Source: Saccoglossus kowalevskii
Taxonomy: Eukaryota > Hemichordata > Enteropneusta > Harrimaniidae
Direction: 5' to 3'
Assembly: GCF_000003605.2 (NCBI RefSeq)
Contig: NW_003106602.1
Span: 342,778-406,777, forward strand
Length of the DNA stretch: 64,000 nt
A program made the position numbers and the translations under genes. The notes beneath the pieces are model-generated. The model searched no databases. It was not told the origin of the DNA and saw only the letters and a list, made by a program, of their open reading frames with translations. This document shows, in pieces, positions 36,182 to 48,117 of the stretch; within the stretch, counting starts at the first letter, position 1; each line of letters opens with the position of its first letter.

Positions 36182-39100
36182 CTATGTTATTAAAACAAAC
36201 ACGTTTCGTTGGAAATAGCAACTAGTGTAAATCCTGGCAACAACGGCATGCAGTATCATATAGCACGCAGTCCGCGTGAAGCTATGCATATTATGGACTA
36301 GAATTATAATTTGTTGCGGTGTATCTCACGATGAACACCAATTCTTACCGACAGCAAGACCGGGGTCACTATTAGTTGTCTGGATAAGTTCCTTGCCCCT
36401 GTTCCTGACAAGCCAGTTAGGGTCGATCTGGGAGTCTCCCTTAGGGTCAAGCGTGATAGTCTGAAAACTGGTGAAGTCAGTTTGCCGGATCCATCTATGT
36501 TCTGGGCATGCGTCGAATTTATCTTCCACGCCGTCTCCATCGAAGTCGTTATAGCATGCATCACCCACGCCATCGTCTGTAAGAAAAAAAAACATCAATG
36601 GTAAAAAACGTTAATGATAAATTAAGTTAATACAGCTTTGATAATTATGTAACACGTTAAAAAATAATTGTATGTGCTTTAACTCGTAAATAGAACTCAC
36701 CATCGGAATCCAGTTGGTCTTGGTTTGCAACTAATCTGCAATTATCGATCTCGTCAGGGACGCCGTCGTTGTCATCATCGTCATCACACGCATCGCCTGA
36801 AAAGTAAAGCAAAACATGTAAAAACACGTACGATTGAGATTATATTACCATATGTTTCTTACAGCAGTATTAATCGATAATTGCAATTTACTTATATTTA
36901 CCAATGCCATCTTCGTCGGTGTCCAGCTGGCTTGAGTTTGGCTCATCCGGGCAATTGTCGATGTCGTCTTGGTGACCATCTCGGTCCTTATCTAAATTAG
37001 TATCGCATTCATCACCGACCCAGTCATGGTCTTTATCGCCCTACGAAAGAATAAAGTGTTTTTTATTCGTTGGTCGTATATGTGAATAGTACAGATGAAC
37101 GAGAATTATCTATGTGGGAGAAACAAAGAATTAGATTTCCAAACAGCGGTTATCGACCCCCCTCTCTACCCGTAGCATTCACGGTTGTACAGCACGTAAC
37201 TACAGTTGAGAATATTTACCTGTTCACTGTTAGCGACGAATTTGCAATTATCGCACAGATCGCCAACACCATCTCCATCACTGTCCAACTGATCTCTGTT
37301 GTCCACCTTCTGACAGTTATCCCGTTCATTTAGTATACCTACAAAAACACGCAAGATTTAGACATGATACTAATAAACGCTATGGTAACGACGATATTGG
37401 TAAATATTTGTTCCTTTTCAACTCACCGTCGTTGTCAATATCGTCGTCACATTCATCTCCAGCTCCGTCATTATCCGTATCTTTCTGGTAAATGTTAGCG
37501 TCATACGGACAGTTGTCACAGTAGTCACCCACTTCGTCCGCGTCATAGTCCCGCTGGTAGGTGTTGGCAACCATTGGGCAGTTGTCCTGTTGGAAAAAGA
37601 ACAAGTGAAAACCCAAAATTAATTTCAGTATAAATAATAATATAATCAGAATTACTAGTTTAGTGGCAAAAATAAAACCAACTTACCCTGTTGTCCGGTA
37701 TGCCGTCATCGTCGTCGTCATCGTCGCACGCATCTCCGATAAGATCATTGTCCATATCTTCCTGTCCGCTGTTTGGTAAGTATGGACAGTTATCTTTCAC
37801 ACAGTGAGTGGTTTCGTCAATATCGAGGCAGTTGAGAGATTCGTCTGGCCATCCATCCAAGTCACTATCTTCGCCACATTCAAAACCACTTCCAGCATAC
37901 CCAACCTTACACTGAAGATGATAAAAACAATTTACCGTGTTTTTTTTATACCAATCTGACTGCAGAAATAACGTAGTTTGACACTGTAAATGACGTAATA
38001 GAGATAATGCGATATGATTGTTTTCTATGTTCCATACCTTGCAACCATAGGGTGGCTCTGATCTAGGTCCGTAATATATACATTCAGCGTGATTGGCACA
38101 GTTATGAGTACGATCTCTGCAAGGATTGACAGGTTCACATTGCTGTTTGTTTGATGCTGCTTCTTCCACTCCAGAACCCTCGGGCTGGTTTCCACGGTAA
38201 CCAATCGGACACGCCTCGCAGTGGTAGCCGCCATCGTAGTTCCTACACATATGTGCTCCTCCGTATCTGAAACACGCACTCGGCACCAATTTACACTGAA
38301 AAACAACAACAATCGATTACTTAGTGGAATTATCACCAATAAAACTTTAGGTTATTCAGTTTCAGTGAAAACCCCATTCATTGGTTGAAAGTTCTTGTTT
38401 ATCAACTGCGCATGCTCACCTCATTAATATCTTCACACGTTTCCCCGTTGCCGGTATAACCAATTGGACATTTCCCACACGTGTAACTGCCATCGGGAAA
38501 GCTGGTACAATCCACATCTTCGAAACACGGATTTAACAGACAAGCATCTAAAAATAACAAACAAAAGCATTTAATACAAATACAAAATCCGATCAATAAA
38601 TTGATATTGTTTAAAAATTAAATGAGAATGATTTCCCGGGAAAATAACCCGAGTTTGAAAAGAAACCTACCAATGGGACACGGTTGAATGTTGCAATTTC
38701 TGATTTGCGAAGGGCTCCCTGCACAATCACTGCCGCCATATGCTGGAGCTGGACTGTCGCAGCCACGAAGGCGTTCCTTGGTTCCACCATCGCAAGTCAG
38801 GCTACAGCTGCTCCATGGAGACCAGGCACCCCATTCACCATGCACTGTTAAAGTAAACAATTTATAAAATGTCCATGTACATTATATCACGAACTAACAT
38901 TTGTGTTTTGTTGCGGGTAAACTTTTTCGGGGTTTGTTATTACAATGAAAGCGAGTAGCATGGCGTGTTTTTATAAAGTTAATGTGAGTTTATTTTGCAG
39001 ACATTTAGCATTTCCTAAGTTGTTTCCATAGAGATGTTCTTAAGTGGTATCAGTCACGCTAAATGTCTCCGATAGCGTCTACGGACAATAGACTGGCTTG

Positions 39101-42100
39101 CACAGCTTTTTTGACTTCACAGGCGAGACGTCCCGTGGCTTCTATGATTTTCAGGAGAAAAGAAAGAGGACGCCTGGTATCTTAAACTCTCGTAAAATAT
39201 CTCAAACTCTCGCGATGTTTTACCTGGGCATGGATCCCGACTACATGCTCTATTTTCTCTGTTTGGTCCATCACAATCGTCTCCGCCGAGTTGCGGTCGC
39301 GGAGAATTACACATACGTATACGAGTCTCAAGTCCCTCACCGCAGGTTACGGTACATGTCCATGGCGACCATAAGCTCCACCCACCATCAATTCGAACTG
39401 TAGAACAATAATATCCAGACAAATCCATTAAGTTTTTTTTTTGGCAGAAGTATTGAGGCGCCACTCGTGTCAATGGTAAAGTAACATTATATATAAAACA
39501 AATTATAATATATTGTATACCAACCTTTATCGTCACAATCCTTTTCGACGCATACTTTGGTTTCAACGTCACTTCCTTTGCAAGGGTAGTTAATAGTGTC
39601 ACATGACCGTCCTCGCTGCTGCCTCCCGACACCACACGTCACGGAACAAGGCGTCCAATCAGACCAGGCGCTCCAGCCATCAACTTCATCATTCACTGGA
39701 AATGAACAAATAGAAAATATGTCATTATTACGTCACACGATCGAATAAGTAAACATAACTTCGGCATGATGATCCTAACATTTCATTTTATTTGTGAATA
39801 TGTATCACTTACTAGAGCAGACCGGGCAGCATTGGTCTTCTAACACCACTGGCTCTTTACACGTGACTACGGGGCACTCGATAAGGCTGCATGATACTTT
39901 TGAATCCTGTGAAGCAAGAGACAGAAACAAGCGTAAGTCGCGTAAATTAATTGTTAAGTGCGTATGCGTGTTTTTTTCAGCTGTTTGAACGTAATATTCG
40001 GTAAAAACAATATACACTCAATCATACCTTGCAAGAACACTTTTTGCATTTGTTAACGATCCAGTCACTGCCGTTACTATGAAAAATGCTGTCATAGAAA
40101 CAACCTCCGTCTGGGGGTGCACCAATTATTCTTTTCAGTTCCTCGGTTTCAGCCCCCATTCTGTCGACCTCATTGAATATATCTATTAATTCCTTACATG
40201 TATACTGGCAATCATAACGGAAACCATTGTCTACGTTGTTATCTATCGGCGAGGGCGTGGTTGGTACTGTAATAAAGACAACATCTTGATTATGAGTTTT
40301 TTCTAAATGAATGGCGCCCTCACTCGAGGTGTCGCTTGCCGTTTTTGAAGCCGTCGATGGGTGAGAGTTGTTAGGCCAAGTAGCCTGTGTACATTGCCAA
40401 CTACAATCACTGGCTAAGCCTTTGACCAGTTAACAGATTGCCCTTCTATGGTTCACATGGCGGTTCATGATGTAATGAGGAGTGACAACGGGTTTTCCAC
40501 TCGATAATCAGGGTTCAGTGAAGAATATACAAAACACCCCTCGTGAGAAGAATTGGTAATTATTACATCCACCTGGTTTCATTGAGTTTCCCAGACTAAA
40601 TGAAAGAGATCCTTTGTAATGCGATGAATAGTAAAAGAAAAAAAAATCAACTTTCATGTTGGTATTTGGGGCGTAGAATTGTTGCTCTCTTGCCTCGGAT
40701 CGTGAGTAGAATGGTCGTGAAGACAATAAGTGTTAGAAAGACACAACTCAAACATCATGAATGTCAATTGTGAACACATACTCGGTTATTTTGATGGACA
40801 GTGCAACTATAAACTAGCTTTACATGCTTACGTAAAATGTCAGGGGTTTATACTCCCCAAGTACCGTCTATATTGATGGCGTTAATTGAAAAAGCGCGTA
40901 ATCCGCCAGTGTGTCCTTCAGCGGTAAATACGACGTATGAATGACAGGTATACGCGGTGAGAAATCTATCGAGGGCAATGCCACATGTAATCTACATACG
41001 TATACGCGCGTTTTTGAGGCGAGCTATATTCAACTTCGCTAAATCAACAGAGTTGTGCTAGTATGACAGTTACTCGAAGACTTTTTACCCAGGGCTTATC
41101 AAGCCAATTTCCTCTAAATATACAGCCTTAAGCAAGTGAAATGACAGTTGTATGGACTGCCTTTAACCATGACCTTCATTTACAATACTCGTAGATACAA
41201 TGACACATTTGTGATTATAAATCGCAATTGACGCGGTAAACACTCTAAATGGCCATTTGAAAAGCCATGACGCGAGCAACGCCAAAGTGCCCGGAGAACA
41301 TTTCCCACCGAGATTCCATGATTACCGCTAAGAATTTCAAACTTTTTCGAAAGGAATCATTCTACTTCCGGTTTCTAATACGTTACGTACTTATTCACAG
41401 GCCATTTATGGCATATTATATTACGTCATTATCGATAAATTTCGAGAGCACCCAGAGTGTATCGAGGGTTTTCGACCTTTTCTTCGCCACAGTTCATCGA
41501 GTTTCACGCTCATTAGACGATACAGAATTCGTAAATATTTCCGTCATTTTCCACAACCTCTCGTCAAATCGATTTGTTTCCCGGGCGACGGTTAACTTCC
41601 AACCTACTGGAAAGTTTACGCGCTCTAGAATGACGTCACTAGTTCTAAATATAGCGAATTGAGTCTGGGTTAATGGGAGGTTTTCGTGATATTTTGCAAT
41701 ATTTTCAATGTAGTTCATCACAGGAAAGTGTTCGTTTCCATGTCCACCTGTTAATAAATACGAGCGATAAGTATGCTCTGATCGTAATGTGAGAATCTGT
41801 TTGTGGCGAGCAACATTTTATTATATAGAGCAATCAAGTTCCAAATATAGACTTACGCAGAGACGTAGATCGCGATGACTCACCCATTTGTCGTCGAAGT
41901 TATAATATTAGAAGGCAAAAGAAAATAGAACATGAAGTTTTTTTTTCAAGTGGGTAGAGTTACGCCACCAGATAGGCTTAACAACTTCGGCAGTCTAAGC
42001 CAAACGGTGCAGATTTACATCGTTAATAACAACGTCGCACCCTTGCCACTCTTCGTTTTTTTCATAAGACTCAAGTGGCAGAAATTCTTTTTGAGCACTT

Positions 42101-45100
42101 CATAATACTAGTACGACATTTTTTTTCACTCAGCTATGTGGATTAGTTCTGCGCTGGTACTAGCAAGATGTGTGGACGACGAGGCTCTAGAAACGCGGTA
42201 CTAAGAAATCGTCCGCGAAAACGGTGTTTTTTGTGTAAAAAATATATAAAGAAAATGCGATAAGATGTAGTTAATTCGGGAACATGTAAAATATGCACGA
42301 CGATTACGCCGTCAGCTAATCAACGAAAAATAACTGAATATTTTACATAACGTACGAGTCATCGTTGCTCGGTGTTGCAATATTACCGCGCAGGGACGTG
42401 GGAAATTAGCGGATATTCAAGAGGGACAGCGGGAACAATAGGGTAGCTGGTTGCCATCAACTACGGCGTAAGCGAGGTCACGTGTGTGGCTATTAACTTG
42501 CTTCCAGTTATTTTTTTTTTAATTTGGCGTTCAATCGGAAAATTAAGCAACAAACAGAATCTTTCAAACAGCGATAGACAGAAAAATGAGCCGGACAGGA
42601 AAGAAAGCCTGGCCGAGAGTTTCCGGTCCCTGGCTCCGCATGGATGATCAGCTCTACATAGGAATGTTGTTTTTTACATAATTATTGGCATGTGCTCAGC
42701 TACTGGTTAATCGCATAGCACTAGTGGTGAAGAAATGGCCATCGGCGATTTCAACTTCGAATGCTACGTTTTCTCTCATCGCTGAATACACACGATAGTG
42801 CCGTTAGCAATCAGTTCGAGTAAACAGAAAATATAATTATTGTAAATAATTTATGTATGTTGCAATTTCCGTCATTCATTTACGGCGTGATTCAATAGTC
42901 TACCTTCAATCGGCATTCTTTTCGATGGGCAAAACATAATTCACCAAATGTGGTCACGTGATTGTCGGGATTGCCAAACAGATAAAAGAAATCGACGGAT
43001 CATAACAGTATTCTTTTTGTGTGTTGATATTTTTTACACAAATCGTTGACAGTAAATCTATTACGTTTCGGTGACCCTATCCTGTTTTGTTGAAGCTAAA
43101 AAACAATGTCAACTGGGTCTGGAACGTGAAGACAAGCCGCCACACTGGCTCTAATTACCACCCGGGGCACTGTTTTTTCCCGGTCATAGGAAAAGTGGAA
43201 TGCGTTGCCAAACTGTTTATTCGCCAATAATAATCACGGCTGATGGGCTTCAGAGTAAGCATGCTAACCTTTTTACACAGCTCGATGTATATTCCGTTCT
43301 ACTTATTGGTACAAGCCGTACTGGGAGATATACCAAAGCCCGCAAAGTCGACTTCCAACCAAGAGCTCTGATAGAGCCTGTCCATTGTTCTTTGACAAAG
43401 TATCGGGTGACCAACACCGTGTTAGACTTCAAAATATTGGCAACGGTTCATTAAAACTCTGCCGTATAGGTTAGTATAATGCATCATTTGAGTAATTAAT
43501 GTATGAGCACTGTGGTTGTTTTTACCCCAAGTGTAACTTATCTTTTATTTTCATTTTGGCGCCAGGCGTTTTTTACCAACCAATACGTTAGATCTTGATT
43601 TTATCATTTGCGTTTTTATCGATTTTATGAAATTCTTACCTCCGTAAGCCCCACATAACAATTCATCCATATTGTCCTTTGTACTGTGTCGATGCACGTT
43701 GGTTAGTTTATGCTCAATTTGGTCTGTATGCGCTTTTTCTTAAATCAAAGGGCAGAAATTGCTAATCTTTACATCGGAAATATGTCGCTATCGGCGTGTG
43801 TACTTAACAGTTGTCAGCCTGAAATGTATATTTAATAAACCGGTATTTTTCAAACGTTGCCCTGTACACGGTGTTGTCAAATCCACCTTTATAAGTGAGG
43901 AGTAAAACACCACTCTCCGGTATTATACAGGTAACAATATTACGGTCACGGGGGTGTGCAGCGGAGCGATCCAAACGTAAACAAAACCCGATCCAGTAGT
44001 TTCTTGGCAAATGAGTGTATAAAAACGAATTATTATTGTACATTTTAAGTGTAGTAATTTGTTAATTGTCCGCTAATCACGTTACAGCCCATCCATCAAT
44101 CTCAAGAACACGGTTTCTAGTTCAGGCCAATAGCGGTGAAAAGACACGCTCCTGGTTGACCGGTAAATACGGGTGTCGCGATCTCTTCACCCCTTTATCA
44201 AAGGACTAATTGCCACCCATTTTAAAATCTAAAGTGTTAAATCGTATCATTTATCAAGTTGAGTTATACCGCCTATCGTATTTATTTTCATATCGGGTGC
44301 CAAACAAAATATATGATTCCTGTACTATACAATTACGCAACTAAATAACGGAATGCATCATCTCAATTTTCTGGTGCACGCCCGCTCTCTTTGATCTTTT
44401 ATCCAAGTCCTTTAAAGTAGGCCCAACTGTTTTCCGTCTTAAAAAGTTGGAAATTTATCCGTTTCATTGGCCTGCAGTGTGCCGCCCGACCGCACTAGAT
44501 CTGCCTATGATAGGCACTGCTACACTCTGAAGTATGCCTATAATGTCGCCCTACTTGGACATTTTCTCCTGATACGTGAAAGGCCCCGGAGACTCTCGGC
44601 AAAAAGAATGATTGGCTTCATGTCAAATTCGAACACGTTTTCACATGTTTTGATTTTGTGAAACAAAGGAGCACAATTCTTATATCTGCTGAGTGGATAC
44701 TTACCGAATGGTCTGAGCTCTTCTGGGCAACCTTGTTCTGCGAGATAAGTTTCGTACGAGGCTTCAGTGATGAACTTAATGTTTTGGAGAAGTCCCTAAA
44801 ACACGAGAACATTTTTTTACATTATACCGATGTATACTTTACGCAGAACAAAATAGAGAGAATACTATCTTCGAATGATCATGTAATTATCAGGTAGAAA
44901 TATCACGTGGGAAAATCATCCTTATGTGGAAATGAGATATCGATATCAAGTTCGCTGTGATAATTTGAGAGTTGGAGAGTTTTAATTGAACCCAATCACC
45001 CGAGGGCTTACAATATCCCAACGACAAACACTGTGGTTTACCTTGAAATTTCTGACAATGGCAGTGTCTTGCGCCCCCTGGACGATCTGCAGCGAGTAGC

Positions 45101-46176
45101 CCTCTGATTGCATATCCATGTAGAACGGTGTGTGCAGGGTAAGAAGTCCCACTCTCTGGCAATCCACATGTAACACGGCAACGGAGTCAGCTACCACGAG
45201 AGTCATGTTGTGCCACTGCCCATCGGCTAAAGTAACGCCGTTAAAAGTGCCCAGCATCTCAATCGGTGTATTAGTATGGTCTTGCATCGTGTAAAACAAG
45301 TCGACTGAGTTGGTCTTAGTGTTGCTGTGAAGACCGAACTGCCGCCTGTTGCCAACTTTAGAGTCAATCGAGACTAGACTACCTCGGTTGCCCCGGTCTT
45401 GCTTAAGAGATGTGGTAAACACAAAACCAGCATCGGTCCGCATTGATTCAAGAAGTTCTTTTAGAACACTATCTGGTGCTGTCAGGCTCACGGGTGATTT
45501 CAATCTAAATTTCAATGCTAAGGCATTTGGATCTGGCCCGGCTACCTTTCTCACTCCTTCTGTATTTTCATCCACGCCCACCGCATCAAATAAGTCGATT
45601 TCTGTAAATGTGAGAAAAACAAATACATTACAGAAAGGACTCAGGACATGGAAATCGATACATATAATCAAACAATATACATACTGAATGCAAACTGCGA
45701 TTCAGGGAGTTTAAAACGAGTAACTCTTGGACGAGGTCCACTACAATACTGTTTATCAGGTGAAGACATTAGCTTTCAAAATAAAGCATTGTCTGGATAG
45801 GTCACTTGCTGCCAAATTCATAGTTTTGTTGACCCATGCTTTGTTTACCGCCACAGGTGAAGGGAAGAAAATATCTGTCCTTTAAATGATTCAAATTTCA
45901 ATGTGAACGGAATGCTAAAACTGACTTCGTTCCCACTATCAGAAGTCTCACTGTGGATAGCTGCAGCTAAAGACCGTTAAGAAGTGAGAGCACGCACATC
46001 GCGATTCAAATGATAACATGTTACAAACAACAAGATTGAGATAATCGGCGCAAAAAACAAAACAAAAACTTGATAGTTTGCTCACCTTCTGAAAGGCACG
46101 CTGCGACAAGGAATGTAACGAATATAAGTAAAGGCGATGACAAATGCCGCGTAGACGATGATAATATCGCCACCAT
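35214..46176 (-). CDS. THBS: Thrombospondin, group A (THBS1/THBS2 type)
   Basis: This is a secreted multimeric calcium-binding matrix glycoprotein acting in cell-matrix signalling. Coding exons on the minus strand are 46176-46086, 45601-45042, 44795-44705, 40266-40028, 39906-39813, 39695-39525, 39397-39224, 38844-38671, 38547-38420, 38295-38038, 37911-37687, 37586-37427, 37338-37220, 37040-36902, 36796-36701, 36576-36349, 36181-35985, 35680-35508 and 35358-35214. Every phase matches; 3462 nt give 1153 residues against about 1170 in human THBS1. Domain order: signal peptide, laminin-G-like N-terminus, coiled coil, VWC, three TSRs, three EGF-like repeats, calcium-binding type 3 repeats, L-lectin-like C-terminus. 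VWC plus TSRs defines group A; groups B lack them. The start follows a spliced leader and encodes a good signal peptide. Confidence 0.97.
36349..37911 (-). CDS. THBS: Thrombospondin type 3 calcium-binding repeats (six exons)
   Basis: Exons 37911-37687, 37586-37427, 37338-37220, 37040-36902, 36796-36701 and 36576-36349 encode serial aspartate-rich DxDxDGxGDxCDNC-type calcium loops with paired cysteines (for example [20 protein letters not shown]). The first exon also completes the last EGF-like repeat. The RGD of vertebrate THBS1 (GRGDAC) is GVGDAC at the aligned place, and I see no other RGD in this region. Confidence 0.95.
38038..38547 (-). CDS. THBS: Thrombospondin EGF-like repeats (two exons)
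   Basis: Exon 38547-38420 encodes the first EGF-like repeat, ending ETCEDINE. Exon 38295-38038 encodes the second and the start of the third, whose end ([20 protein letters not shown]) is in the next exon. The insert [16 protein letters not shown] matches the group A pattern (human GQGVEHATANKQVC). Confidence 0.9.
38671..39695 (-). CDS. THBS: Three thrombospondin type 1 repeats, one exon each
   Basis: Exons 39695-39525, 39397-39224 and 38844-38671 are 171, 174 and 174 nt, each bounded by phase 1 introns. TSR1 has [15 protein letters not shown], identical to the CSVTCG motif linked to CD36 binding. TSR2 has [18 protein letters not shown] and TSR3 [17 protein letters not shown]. Tryptophan C-mannosylation (WxxW) and O-fucosylation (CxxTC) sites are present. 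The TGF-beta-activating KRFK before human TSR2 is replaced by KVRIDGGW. Confidence 0.95.
39813..40266 (-). CDS. THBS: Thrombospondin coiled coil and VWC domain (two exons)
   Basis: Exon 40266-40028 starts with a short linker, then [19 protein letters not shown], a heptad segment preceded by a CxxxC pair suited to interchain disulfides; group A members form trimers. It then opens the VWC domain ([23 protein letters not shown]), which exon 39906-39813 completes ([14 protein letters not shown]). Confidence 0.93.
40267..44704. other. Large thrombospondin intron, no exon recognised
   Basis: This 4.4 kb intron separates the end of the N-terminal domain from the coiled-coil exon; the phase 1 junction joins directly. 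Several chance frames occur (for example plus 41267-41662) but none resembles a protein. No clear repeat was recognised. Confidence 0.55.
44705..46176 (-). CDS. THBS: Thrombospondin signal peptide and laminin-G-like N-terminal domain
   Basis: Exon 46176-46086 encodes the signal peptide (hydrophobic [12 protein letters not shown]). Exons 45601-45042 and 44795-44705 encode the N-terminal domain, residues about 31-247, with [26 protein letters not shown], then GLLQNIKFI and GCPEE at its end. The domain binds heparin in vertebrates. Basic residues occur ([13 protein letters not shown]), but whether a heparin site is present cannot be told. Confidence 0.93.
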
Positions 46177-46528
46177 TATGACGACAAATGATTTAAAAAT
46201 ATGGGCTACCTAGGCCACCTAGTACAACAAACAACAAACAGAACAGCGCACAAGGTATTCTGAAAACAAAAAGAAGAAAGACCGTAAATATTGAATTATC
46301 CCAGCGGCAAAACGAGATATACATAGTCATGCGAAGTGAAAATATTATGTTGTTATGCAGGCCGGAGTTGTGGACATTACATATACTTACTACTGCAAAA
46401 GTTGCCGTTAGTCACTCCGATCTATATATAGCTATACGTTCCTATACAAGAGTAGTAATACTGTTGCTCGCTTAAACCAAAGTGCCTCTGTCTGAAAGCC
46501 TGAGTCGAATCTACGTGCTTATATAGAG
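46086..46528 (-). promoter_or_regulatory. Thrombospondin core promoter and untranslated first exon
   Basis: A TATA box, CTATATAAG on the minus strand, lies at about 46518-46526. A start about 30 bp downstream and the donor gtaagtat after 46391 define a leader exon of about 100 bp. The acceptor ttgttttcag precedes 46259, and the second exon (46259-46086) contains the start codon at 46176. Confidence 0.6.
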
Positions 46529-47940
46529 GGACAGACAGGTTGACGTGTTGAGCATATGTCAATCACAAATATCAGGAAGTGCTACTTTATATATGAAAGC
46601 AATGGCAGACGACTCGGTTCTCTCCCATGGGGGGCATTGAATCATATAGCTGCACTCCCAAGTCGACACCGGTTCCTGTCAACGCTTTCAACTACGTGAC
46701 ACTGTAAAATAGTTGCCAGCCAATAGCTAGCCGGCATCCGTCGTTACCATTCTCGTTACAAAGGCGGGTCAAATTAGAATACCAGACATTCCAAACATGG
46801 CTTACTAACCGCGGCTTCAGTCGCAGGAAGTGGGCGGTTCGAGTAGGAGGGACTTTTTCACAGGTCTGAGCCAATAGCAATCGTGAAGTGTTCCGTCGAT
46901 CCATGTTATCCACCCACGGTTGCATTCATGAATAACCCAGTCACACAACGTGTTTATTTCTATAACGTGTGTGGAATTACCGCCGGGCTAAAACAAGCCT
47001 ATATAGTTTGCCTTAATTGGGCCTCCATTGTTTCACACACACCCAACTTTTAGCATAATTTATATAAAGAATTTCATCTCCGTCGCGAGCACGGGCTGCC
47101 GTAACACTCCACCCAGTACACGTCACTTACTATCTTTAGTGTGTGTAGTAATGGGTCGCAGTGAACTTAAACCATAACTCGACAATTATACTACAATGGC
47201 CAGGTAGTGGTTTCCACGGAAACCATAAAACATGGATCTTTCCGCAACTGGTACATAATACTCAAACCATAAATCAAAACATGTCTAGAGTGTCGGTCCA
47301 CAGCCACAATGTACACAAGCGTTGTCACGTGAGAATTGATAGGTGGTCTGAATGTCTAAACATCTATGTTTCATCACCAAATTAATGTTAATTCAGTTGT
47401 CAATTGAATATGTGTGAACATTTATGTAAACATTGTGTCTGAGCATTATATTCGCCGGGGACTCGGCATATCGTGACCAAACGTTTGACCGGATAATAGT
47501 ACATAGTAGTTCAAATACGTTATTAAAAAAAACTTAGTTACAAATACATGTATATAGAAACAGACATTTGTCAGATTCGGAGACAACGGAAATTCCGGGT
47601 TCAGGACCTTCTCCTTCAGCGACCCGTGGGCGGTTGGCACGAGTACAAACGTGAAAGATATGTCTTTAGATTGATTAGAGAAGCATTTATTAATCATGAG
47701 AAGCGTCAACATAAAACAGGTAATTTGAGGTAATAAAACCTTGTGGTGACGTGATTCATTGACAGACAATTATTGGTCCGGACCAACGCCAGACTTTGCC
47801 ATGACTGACTTTAAGGACATGCAGTATTATCGACAATAATCTATTTGAATATTAACTATGTCGGACAAGTCGTCGACTGCAGCTCTGTGCCTTAGGCAGT
47901 TAGTGCATTATTGGAGGCGTGTTGAAATTCCACTGAAACC

Positions 47941-48117
47941 TACTGTAAATAATGGGTTATGATTTAGCTTCGTTTCAGTAATAAGTAAAATCTAAGTAAA
48001 ACTAAACCAACGCGTGAAATAACAATAGAACTCATTGTTTTCATGGAAAATCCGTGAATATATACCAAATATCAAAATAGTCAAATTAAATGCCAGCGAT
48101 TTAATAGTTTCACGGTA
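47941..48117 (-). repeat. MITE-like repeat, family 'actgtaaaattattca', copy 2
   Basis: In reverse complement this begins taccgtgaaactattaaatc and continues catttaatttgactattttg and aacaatgagttctattgtta, following the copy at 1500-1672 block for block. Confidence 0.65.

Noticed and set aside
41267-41662. 131-codon plus-strand frame
   Set aside because: It lies in the large thrombospondin intron; no known domain, composition like random AT-rich sequence.
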